DNA of 64,000 nucleotides. Origin: Setophaga petechia (lineage: Eukaryota > Chordata > Aves > Passeriformes > Parulidae). A program made the position numbers and the translations under genes. The notes beneath the pieces were generated by a model, which worked only from the letters and a program-made list of their open reading frames with translations, had not been told where the DNA came from and did not search any database. The stretch spans positions 2,046,001 through 2,110,000 of the forward strand of contig JANCRA010000011.1 in the NCBI GenBank assembly GCA_024362935.1, in the 5' to 3' direction. This document shows, in pieces, positions 54,639 through 64,000 of this stretch. How positions within the stretch are numbered: the first letter of the stretch is position 1; each line of letters opens with the position of its first letter.

Positions 54639-57102
54639 TCAAGAATAATTCTGGATGGCCCCACAATGACTGTTTTTTGCAAATGAGTGGTTGGAGGAAG
54701 TTGAAGAAATTCCATGCATAACAGATATTTACTGAGAAATTTCTCTCCCTTGAAACAACCAAGCACCACAACCTCCTCTTTGAAAGTAAACAAACAAACA
54801 AATAGAAAAAAGATTTTTCAAGAATGCCCAGAGCACAGTGGTCAGGAAATGAGGCAATTTTGTATCTGGATTACATTACCTGAAACAAAGCAAATAAAGA
54901 TTTTAAAAAAATATTTATAAAAGCAGTTTATGAGATTACATTAAAAACAATTGCACTCATTTTATTTAAGTAAAAATGGCCAAAACTCTGCTAGCAAAAA
55001 ACTAACAGTTAGCAGATGCCTTTTTGCTAAATATAGGATGAGCATTTAATAGAAAAGAGTCATTTTACAGTATCTTTCAGTCTTTTTTTACAGAATCTTA
55101 CAAGTAAACCCAAGGAGCAACTAGTCTTTTTAGTGCCACTTATTAAGGAGTTAAAATTTATTCCATTAATTTATTTACTTTGATTTTAAGTTCCTGTACC
55201 TTGCAGTAGCATAACTGCAATCAAGCTGCACAATTACAAAACACAAATGAAGAAGTTTAGCACAACCATAATAAAACTGAGTTAACATTTCAACAACCTA
55301 ATAAGTCTCCTCCTACAAATTGACTTTGCAGTGGAAGTGGTTGTAGAGAAGACTGAGGAAGCACAACCATTGGGTCTTTGGCTCTCGGGCAGGCAAATGC
55401 TCCCACATGCAGAGACTGGTCTGATGGAAATGTGCTGCTACTGACTGATAATTAATAAACTAAGAATGCTGAACTTTTAAATGGCCTATTTCCTCCTATT
55501 TAATTCTTAACTTCTTATTTCTTTGGTGCTTCAGAAATTAAGCTAGACATAAATAACACAGTTAGTGTTAGAGGAGCCAAGTCTTTGGATGAAATTTAGT
55601 GTTTCAGCCACTGTACAATGCACTGTCTCACAAAGGGAGTGATAGTTTAATGTGCAAGATTGTGAATTTTATGCTCTATTCAAAACTAATAACAAAACCC
55701 TTGCCCCAAATAAAATACATATGGCTTCATAACAGTATAAAATCTTCATTTCTACATAATGTTCAAAGCAATAAACCATCATGAAGCAGTAACCTTTAAT
55801 TCTGTCACCAGCCCAGGACTAACTATTATTCTCTTTTATACAAAGGTTCATAAAATAGACTGTCATCAAATTACCTATTAGAAGCATTTCTAAAGTCTAG
55901 AAAATCTTTGTTGACCTACAGCTAAACAACATATTTCTTAGAAGTACACTATTGGGAGGTGAGGGATGAAAAGCACAACTAGATCCAGACTATCACCAGA
56001 TTTTCTTTATCATAAAGTTTATTTGTGGAACTTATGGCAACCAAAAAATAAGACCTTCCTAATTTCTCAACAGAATTCTGCTTTGCAAAAATTGGAGGCT
56101 TGTTTCAGAACTGTAATTTTTTTTCTTTTATAAAAACTGCAAGAAATGGCACAATATTTCACAAGACCTAAATCTATGGCTGTTGAATGAACAGTATTCA
56201 AGTCTTCAGAATTTCACACCAAAACTGATAGAATCAATTTTTAAAACATTCCTAAAATACTCTTATGCAGTGAATATGCTGTAGAATGCATAGAATACAT
56301 AGAATGATTTTAAATGGCAGAGATTTTATTTGCATGTTTTGAATGCAACATAAATATATTTCATATATGGTTTAACTACGTAAGTTTAACCATATTATTT
56401 TAAGTAATGAGAAAATACCCCCATAGGTTTATCAAAAACTTTATAACAATGTAATTTTACTTTTGCTCAGACAAGTCTCAATTTTTAGGCTGCAATCAAA
56501 ATTTGCAATGTTATAGGCCTGAAGTTTTGAGCTGCTGCTGTGCTGTTGCCTATCTACATAACAGGATGAGAAGCACACAATATTTTCATTTGGTCTATGA
56601 TTTGGTTGTTTGTTTTTTTGTTTTGTTTTCAAGGGGGAATATGCTCCCTCAGTTCTTATAATCCAGTTAAAAATCTCTTTTAAATTTATCTTATGTTCTC
56701 TTCTCCATTCTGTGTTAGATAATAGAGTTACTTGCATGCATATGTATACACACAAGAACAGTCTTCTAGAGAGGCTAACTGGAAATACAGTTTACCAACA
56801 TTCACTGCAATTTAAACATCATTTATGCCTTTTCCCCACTCTCCAGTCCTTGATACACAGAGAAATAAAGGCATGTAGTGCATGGGTATTGTACTGAAGG
56901 AGAGAAATTAACTTGGTTCTTTCAAACAAACTTTATATTGTTCTTCATATGGACGATACATCTCTTTCAGACAAAACTGTCAACAAATAATCACGATGCC
57001 AAGAAAAGCTGGTGTGATCAATGAAATCACCCACAGCAGCACAAAGAATGCCGCAAAGAGCTCCTTATTCTGTATTATATTATATGCAATATGTAGTGTA
57101 TG

Positions 57103-57150
57103 TGTAACAAGTACACACACAGACACACATACATATATATAATACATACA
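57103..57150. repeat. CA- and TA-rich simple sequence
   Basis: Runs of cacacaca, cacacata and tatatata between other AT-rich sequence. Confidence 0.75.
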
Positions 57151-58630
57151 GTTCATGGCTATTTTCCCTCTATTACATGTTAGAAATGAAAAATAGAAAT
57201 TTCCAAAACCAACATGTTACTATAGTGGTATGTCAACGTTAATTCTAAATGATGCGATTACCAGCACAGCAGGTCTTCCTAAACAAGAGGCAATAAAAAC
57301 TTTATACTACCTTCTTTGCTGAGTGAATTAGTGTGTAACTGGAAGTGTCCCTTAACTTTATTAATTATCAATACATTTAGGATGGTATTTTTAGGTACTA
57401 GCCCTTTAGCAACCACCTCTCAAACTCTTTTGACAAGAGGGCTACTGCATTGGCAGCAAGCACAGGATTCTGTGATACACGAGGAAGGTATTTATTTACT
57501 GCCCACAAAGGCAGCATGAGACCAGGACTTCTGCCTTCACATAATGTCTGAGTCCTATCTCCACACTTCTTTACATTTGCCTGCCATGGAAATTTAAAGC
57601 CAAAGAAAGGGGTAAGACCCATGTATGGCTAATCTTTAGTCTCCCATTGAGCAACCTGTGGTGACTGAGAAGCTCTCAGGCTATATGCTCCTACTGTCTT
57701 TATTATTTAGACTTCTTGCCATGCTTCTGTGCTCTCTGATGCACTTTCAAGTTATCAGAAGATTTTATTACAGCTTGAGTTTTGTAGAATTGCTGTCATA
57801 GACATGAAGATGGTGAAAGACTTCAGGAGGTAATTGTAGAAGCAGAATGGACAGAACTTTGCCCAGTTCATTGGTGATGGCAGCTTGTAGCAAGGACATG
57901 CTTGAATGCCTCGGACATGAGACATGAAGAAGTCCTATTGCATCTTTCCAAAGCACTAACTTAATGAAGATGTGATCTTAGACTTACTCCAAGCTTCCTT
58001 AAAGTTTTGCTTTGTGAGTTTGCTTCACACTAGTTGCTGCAATAATATTTTACATAGTACGTAAGAAATACACATGAGAATCTGGAGTCAATCAAATTCA
58101 TGACACAAATGTGTTTCATTCAAGGCAAGACAGAACAGAAACAGCAGAGAAAGACAAAACCAGAAGGATTAATAAAATGTAGCAGAGAACAAATCTCCCT
58201 GTTTTAAGTATCTTTTCTTCCACTGCCTAATCTTTTTCACTGTTTAATCCCTCTTAAAAGTTCCACTACAATTCAGATTTCTGAGAACTGATTGCATTTT
58301 TAGTCTTTGGCAAAAGTACATTATTTTAATGCTAATTTTCAAAAGATACAATCTTATTCAGCAAAGATTGGGTAAAGCTGCACAGAAAAGTATACTACTT
58401 TTCACAACTACTGTGCTGGGAATACTATCAAGGAAAAACTAGCAGTACCCACAGCTCTCACTCAGAAAACAATTTAAAACCCCATATCCTTCTGGCTGTA
58501 TGTTCATCTGCATACTCATTCACATTTTTTGGGGTAACACTCCATTAATGATATATCTCATAAAATCAGTATACTCTGTACTGACTGCTAGACAAATGAA
58601 TTCCAATCATTTGATTTCTCTCTTCAGCAG

Positions 58631-58739
58631 TACAGATAAGGCAGAAAATGAATATTTCAGAACATTTTCTACTGAAGAGCTATTTTGACATCTCTCCTTA
58701 TAAACTCTGTATATGGAATTTAAAAAAAAGTGCATTTTT
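58631..58739. repeat. Unknown repeat, copy A of a pair
   Basis: Starts tacagataaggcagaaaat and ends aaaaaaagtgcatttttt. About 85-88% identical by eye to 62547-62654, in the same orientation. Shared blocks include gagctattttgacatctctc and ttataaactctgtatatgg. The flanks do not match clearly. Confidence 0.85.
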
Positions 58740-59280
58740 TAAGAGATGGAATTTGCTGCAAAACCCTATCGCTCAATTGAACGAAAACTTAAAATATGTG
58801 ACATCTCTTGATGCTGTTTGAAAGATCACTTAAATTTTTTTACAGCTCATGTCCAAAACACCAGGTGATTCTACAGTGTTTACCTTTACATTTTATTGGT
58901 AGGCTAGAAAATATTGTGACATTAAGTCATAAAAAATGCTCCTTATGAAATTACCTTGGCCTACAACCTTTACTTCCTTAGAAAACTTTGAGAAGTTACA
59001 ATAATGCAACAATCCCTGCCACAATCTGGTAATGAGAAAGCAGTACTAAGAAACAGGAAGAACTGGTTGCTAAAAGGTTAGATCTTAATTAATTTCAAAC
59101 ATTTTACACACTTAACTTGATTCAGCTGTGAGGCATAATCCTAAAAATATGTATATATAGCAATTGATATTTAAAGATGTCCTGAAGTTCTCTGAGTTGC
59201 TTTCCACCACCCTCCGTAACTTCTGAGACATGCAATCATTTTCATGGTTATAACCAGGACTGGATGTTAAATGGTCTTAC

Positions 59281-59983
59281 CTGTACACTTGTAGTCTGAG
59301 GTGACTCCTTTAAGGCCAGCATCAAACACTGATATTTCTACTTTTTGCTTTCTGTGGTGGCAGCTGAGGAGCACAGAGGGCTGTGACACAACCAGGTAGA
59401 GAAATGGCTGGAGCTCTATGTCCCCTGCTCCGCGGCGCCCAGGCTGCCGTACGATAGTGATGCCCAGGGCCTGGCGAGCAGATGACCTTGTGGAAGCGTG
59501 CAGGCTCTCCAGGGACAGGAGACCTGGTTTTCTGCCAGCAGACAGGGGAGGGTTACTGTTCAAAAGATCGTCTGCTGTGACAGAAGAGATGCATGGCTGA
59601 CTGGGCTTCTTGGTATCATGGCTGCTGCTTGAGATGGTTTCTGGAAGGTTCAAGGAGCTTTTGCTTATCTTCTCACCATCTTTCTGATCTTGCACTGATT
59701 TTGATTTAGGTGAGGTAGTGCATGAGTACGTCATCAATGAGATTCGACTGGCTGTGACAAAAATGTCAAAGGGAATGAAGTTGAGGTTCTTCACGATGGA
59801 AGACTGGCGGGAGGGGCGGGCAATGCGGTGCTGGCTGGTGCCACTGTGCTGCTCGATCTGAATGATCCTGATCTTAACGCTGTCGCTGCCAATTCCACTG
59901 TCCTGAGCCCCGCTGTAACGGGAAGAAGTCTCAACTGCTCCTCCATCAGCCACATCCATCTTCTTCTGTTCTTGCTTGGAAAC
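59281..59983 (-). CDS. VPS13B: VPS13B exon 1 of 7 in window (703 nt, 234 codons + 1 nt)
   Basis: Acceptor reads ttttcctttgcag before GTTTCCAAGC; the donor is TACAG|GTAAGA. It enters in phase 0 and leaves one base over. In exon residues, 16-38 hold a Ser/Gly/Asp-rich stretch (SSRYSGAQDSGIGSDS); 56-64 hold the basic RPSRQSSIV; 69-88 hold the strongly recognised FIPFDIFVTASRISLMTYSC. Residues about 89-155 are Ser/Lys/Pro-rich, probably a disordered loop, and differ most from the human protein as I recall it. Residues 155-234 return to conserved sequence (LSLESLHASTRSSARQALG, VVSQPSVLLSCHHRK) and end at SDYKCT. This is part of the extended lipid-transfer rod; the alternation of conserved strands with a variable loop fits the repeating beta-groove architecture of the family, which is inference. 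The upstream exon is not in the window. Confidence 0.97.
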
Positions 59984-61067
59984 CTGCAAAGGAAAATGTT
60001 ATATAAACTTCTGATATCCATATTCCAGCTATTTCCACTTCAGTAACAGCAAAAAAAATCACTACATAAACATGATGTCAAGAGAGAGAATTATAAAAAA
60101 AATCTGCCAAGTAATCACTCATGAAAACACAGCAGGTGTCTGTTTCAATGAAATGATGACTCACAATAGCTGAAGAGCCAAAAAAAAGTAAAAGTGAAAA
60201 AAAACCCCAAACAAGCAGTAAGGATTTCTAGGCTTGGAAAACATTTTAAAAAATTAAACTCTTCATTTAAAAAACTTCAAAGAATTTATAAGAAATTTAT
60301 AGATTAATATAAACGCATATATCTATGAAATAATGTATTGCAAATAAAAGCTTAGTTAGAATTGTTTTCCAATTTTGAGCACCGATGCTCAAAAAATCAC
60401 CTTTGTCACTACAATTTCGTACTGTAATTAGATGAAATGGAACATAATAATAATCCACTACACAATCCTAAAAAGACAAAATGGAAATTATAATTTGAAA
60501 TATATTGAAAAATATATCATAGAAAAATAGTTCTTAAAGGGTCATGGAAGGCAGCTGCCTTATATAAAATACCAAAGTTAAAGGAAACATCAAAACTATC
60601 TGAAGACTATCTTGGTGAGGGGAATGAGCACTTAGCTTACCAAGTCTAGACAGGGTATTGGCTGTGACATTCATAAGCATTGCGTATAGAAATATTTAAA
60701 AAAGAAAACATATATCACTGACAAAATAAAAAGAGTGCAAGACTGAAATAAAAAGTTGCAAGGCTGTGTCCAGAGACCTTACTGTCCCAACTGAAGAGAC
60801 AGAGATATCCCAAGACAAAGAAGTACACTACTGCTCATGAAACAAGTAGAAATCCTATCAAAAGCTTGAGGACAAGGTGGGGAGCATATACTAAAATATG
60901 TGGCAAAAAAACAATCTGCAAAAATTAAATAATAATTGATATATGACTAATTACTCAGATTCATATGAAGGTTAAAGTCATACATTCACCCTGTATACCT
61001 TCAACAGCACAACTAACACTTCCATCTGTGTGGCTGCAGTAGAGATTCTGCTCTGCTCTGTACAGGA

Positions 61068-61860
61068 GCTAACATAAGAAACGCCCAACTCAGATGGATT
61101 CCTAACCCATCTAGCCCAGTACACTGTTCTTGACAGCACCAGGAGGAAACTCTGTTAAGAAATACCAGAAACTCTGTCCACTTCCTGCAATCTGCTCCTC
61201 TACAGCTGCTGCATGTAAGATGCCAGGGGTACATCTTTGTGTGGTCATTTTAGTAACCATTCCCGAGCTTCTTGTCCATGAATTCATCCTCTTCCTTTCT
61301 GAACTCACACAGTGTCTGCTCTTCACAACCTTCTGGGGCAACAAGTTCCAATTTTTTTTTTTAAATTGTTTTAAACTATCTCCTCCGAGTGACCTTGCTT
61401 TCCCCCAGCCTTTTGTAGCATATGAATTGTTCAAGTCCACATTCAGCTTTATTAGTGCTGTTATGACTTCGTAATGTATGACCACAGTCCCTCTCAACCT
61501 TTTCCTCTTCAGACATTGAAATCCCAGCCTTTTTAGTCCCTCCTCACAAAGGTGCTCCAGCACCTTCAATCTTTTTAGCCTCCCTTTTCTACTTCTATAA
61601 CTTCACTATGGCCTTCTTGAGTACTCTATGAAGCACCCAAGAAGTGGAACCACTACAGTTCTCTACAGAAGTGAAATGCTTCTTCTGTCTTGTTCTCCAT
61701 CTCCATCCAGATGTCCAGTATTTTGTAAGGTTTTTTTGGCTGATGCTGCACATTAACTCAGTGATTTCATTTCTTCACTGCAGGACCCATTTCAATAATT
61801 TCTTCTTATCTTGTCCACCCAAATGAATCTTCAAAAAGTGAAATATGAACTAGGGCAAAT
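61068..61860 (-). mobile_element. Ancient amniote CR1/L3-like LINE, about 790 bp, minus orientation
   Basis: The plus strand follows, in order, the reverse complement of the old CR1 family widespread in turtles and crocodilians: aacataagaaacgcccaact, ccatctagcccagtacactg, catgaattcatcctcttcct, ctggggcaacaagttccaa, ccctcctcacaaaggtgctc, gagtactctatgaag, and near the end ggctgatgctgcacattaac. Indels and substitutions are many, so it is much older than the other CR1 copies. The 152-codon open frame on the minus strand across it is a by-product. Limits are approximate. Confidence 0.82.
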
Positions 61861-62546
61861 AGTACCATAACTTCCTCCTCAAAAGAGAATAATGAATTAA
61901 AAATAAGTAAATAAAAATGAATAATTTATCAGCAACTTAACAATAGGAATAAAGGACAGTGAATTTCTCAATTTCCTCAAATTTATGTGGTCTTTATGTA
62001 GCAATGTATTAGTTTCTACATGTATTGCAGAAATTGGGTTATGAGGGAGGTAAAGAAAAGCAGGCTTTTAAAATCTTCCTTTATATTCTGCTTTATGGAA
62101 CAAAGGGAGCAATCCCTTCTCCTTTTCTTTAAAGGAATGAACATATTAGAAAAAGTATTACAGAGGAAATCCTAAACCAGAACCATTAACTAGCTGAGAT
62201 TTTCTTTGAAAAGGTTTTTCCCAGCTCTGGTTACAATCTTTTCAGATTCACTCATGTACATATTTTTCAAATAACCAATAAAATTCTTTGTGGCTGTTTT
62301 CTATGGCACACTCATATCACTGACTTGTAAATGTGATATCACTTTTAATGCTGCCTCTGTAAAAATAACTAGAGACCATTTTAATGAATCACTACATTGT
62401 GAGCCAAGAAATCCTCATTTCTCCTGATATCCTAGCAAAGTTAGGCTATTTACACTTCAGCCTCTCTGCCTGGTAAACTATAAAGAGCTTCACCCATATC
62501 CTGCACTGATGGCACTTCCAAAATTGGTACAGATGGGACCAATTGG

Positions 62547-62654
62547 TACAGATAAGGCAGAAAAAGAGTATTTCAGAATATTATCTACCAAACAGCTATT
62601 TTGATATCTCTCATTATAAACTCTGCGTATGGAATTAAAAAAAAATGCATTTTC
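62547..62654. repeat. Unknown repeat, copy B of a pair
   Basis: Starts tacagataaggcagaaaaag and ends aaaaaatgcattttc. Pairs with 58631-58739. Its left edge is preceded by a local duplication of attggtacagat (62523 and 62542). Confidence 0.85.
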
Positions 62655-64000
62655 ATTGCTCGTGTATTGAGGGGAAGCAGAAAGAAAGGATGGAACTGTG
62701 AGAAAATCTTGCCATATCATTTCATGGAAATGCTGTCTGTGATTAAGTTGAGGGCATACGTTGCTAAACCCAGAAATTTTTAATTGCTACAGAGACATCA
62801 GTTAAATCTGATGAAAATGTTTTCAGAAAGCATGATTCAGTGGTGAATGACACTTTTATGGTTACTACACGACATTCTCTTGTTCTCCTCTATGCAGAAG
62901 AAATTTCTGCAGCCACCTGACATTTAGGTTATGCATGTCTTGGCCAGAGGAAATGAAAATACAGTGTCATCCACCAAGTGACAACCTTCCAGGGAGAAAA
63001 GCATCACATGTATATGATAAAGTGGAGAAAGAAATCACAGTACTTCTGGTTTCTGAATGGATCCTCTCTTCTCACACCTAAACAGATTTGAGTTGAATCC
63101 TTGTTCCTTTCCTCTACCTCTTTCTATCATTAAGTATTTATTAAATGTTCTGGTCTATACAAAACACCTTTAGGAAGGTAAGAAAGTAGCTCTGTCTCCA
63201 TCTCCAGCCAGGCTATAGGTTCTCTGTGCAGACTGCTGCAAGGGTGCTAATTGCTCCCAACTGCCGAGTTTCCTGTTATGTGGACATTCAACTACAGAAA
63301 CTTTACTGAGACCCCAAATCAATTCATGCAGGTCACTGAACAGCACTCAGAAGGCAATTTCTGGTCAGTATTAAGCAGTATGGAATATGAACCAGTGCCC
63401 AAAAGGTGAAAGACACCATATCCTATTACGGCTTCCCATGCCACCCGGTTTCACAATGAAACTTTGACTTATGTAGGGCCTTACCACATATATTATAAAG
63501 GTTGAAACACATGGATAATGATCTGCATAACACAACTGGGTACAAAAAAAAAAGTGCAGAAGTACCACTGAAACTTCTTGCATCAATTTCAGCTCAGTAG
63601 AGCATCAAGCCTTCCAACAATATTTCAAAGTCAACCTGAAGATATGCCTAGTAATAAACTTGGGAAGCATTTAGGTATTCCTCTAATGGGATAAGAAGAT
63701 GAGAAGGAACAATCTCAGTATAACTACTCTAAAAAGATTCTTTGCTCTGTTACGGAATAAATGGGCCAATACTTTAAAGATGTCAAGAACAGCAATATCA
63801 TCTTGCTGTTAGCAAATGTAATGGTAACATTTATCATTGGGCTGTATAATATCAATTCTCTTACTCTTTACATAACCCATTTAAAATGAACAATAAAAGT
63901 TTTCTTTAATTAGCTACTGGTGTGCATTAACATGATCATGATTAAACCATAAAAACCAACCGTACATTACTCTGGTCCCCTATCCCATGTGGTTTAAATT

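Larger units (their letters stand above)
50177..59280 (-). other. VPS13B intron, 9,104 bp
   Basis: Holds a trinucleotide repeat (51643-51683), an old CR1 3' end (53050-53222), an A29 run (53569-53597), a CpG-rich patch (about 53840-54040), an (AAATA)n run (54614-54638), a CA/TA-rich tract (57103-57150) and the first copy of an unknown repeat (58631-58739). No further exon recognised. Confidence 0.85.
1..64000 (-). other. VPS13B: Interior part of the VPS13B gene body (seven exons and their introns)
   Basis: Seven minus-strand exons join in phase into about 680 codons that match, in order, the middle of vertebrate VPS13B (COH1; mutated in human Cohen syndrome). The family forms long hydrophobic-groove rods that carry lipids between membranes; VPS13B acts at the Golgi and endosomes. 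The window falls after the N-terminal chorein part and before the C-terminal adaptor-binding and Golgi-targeting parts. The start codon, promoter, stop codon and polyadenylation site are outside. All exons are open, have AG/GT borders and keep phase, so the copy appears intact and under coding constraint. Gene identity rests on recognised stretches such as FIPFDIFVTASRISLMTYSC and YNETEDSPGMMLWRYPEPR. The approximate human span (residues about 1,840-2,520) is from memory, not an alignment. Confidence 0.96.
59984..64000 (-). other. VPS13B intron, incomplete (upstream of the first visible exon)
   Basis: Holds the ancient CR1/L3-like LINE (61068-61860) and copy B of the unknown repeat (62547-62654). 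No exon matching the preceding VPS13B sequence was seen, so the upstream exon lies beyond the right edge. Confidence 0.85.

Noticed and set aside
61111..61569. 152-codon minus-strand and 114-codon plus-strand open frames
   Set aside because: They lie within the ancient CR1/L3-like LINE and do not carry its reverse-transcriptase motifs in frame.
60000..64000. Search for the preceding VPS13B exon
   Set aside because: No minus-strand frame with the expected sequence and splice sites was found; the exon must lie beyond 64000.
1..64000. CRISPR arrays, bacterial operons, tRNA or rRNA genes
   Set aside because: No regularly spaced repeats, no cloverleaf or rRNA sequence seen, and the sequence is clearly a vertebrate intron-rich gene.

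Overview
This window looks like avian nuclear DNA, most likely from a songbird. It is AT-rich, intron-dominated sequence. Its recognisable repeats are chicken-repeat-1 (CR1) LINE fragments, one very old CR1/L3-like LINE of the kind shared by turtles, crocodilians and birds, and one solo LTR of a type I associate with passerines. There are no bacterial operons, CRISPR arrays or phage genes. The bird call is strong; the passerine call is moderate and rests mainly on the LTR.

The only protein-coding gene I can support is an interior slice of VPS13B (COH1) on the minus strand. VPS13B is a roughly 4,000-residue bridge-like lipid-transfer protein of the Golgi and endosomes. Seven exons are visible, in transcript order: 59983-59281 (703 nt), 50176-50039 (138 nt), 37817-37410 (408 nt), 25479-25280 (200 nt), 22715-22508 (208 nt), 22158-21974 (185 nt) and 6016-5820 (197 nt). 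All have AG/GT borders. The reading phases run unbroken from exon to exon (0>1, 1>1, 1>1, 1>0, 0>1, 1>0, 0>2), giving about 680 codons without a stop. Compared with human VPS13B from memory, this covers roughly residues 1,840 to 2,520, with no internal exon missing. The first and last parts of the gene lie outside the window on both sides.

The rest is intron: at least 5.8 kb downstream of the last visible exon, then 16.0, 0.35, 2.6, 11.9, 12.2 and 9.1 kb introns, and at least 4.0 kb of the intron upstream of the first visible exon. The introns hold seven CR1-type fragments (3729-4245 minus, 9346-9540 plus, 39500-39676 plus, 42473-43245 plus, 49862-49980 minus, 53050-53222 plus, 61068-61860 minus), a 382-bp solo LTR with an exact 6-bp target-site duplication (19917-20298), a pair of about 108-bp direct repeats 3.9 kb apart, a 44-bp tandem duplication, simple repeats, several perfect hairpins, and an isolated CpG-rich patch at about 53840-54040.

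I found no previously undescribed biological system. The observations most worth a second look are the frame-neutral 138-nt exon with a weak acceptor, the unknown paired repeat, the intronic CpG cluster, the cryptic donor 41 bp beyond the 408-nt exon, and the clean solo LTR as a lineage marker.
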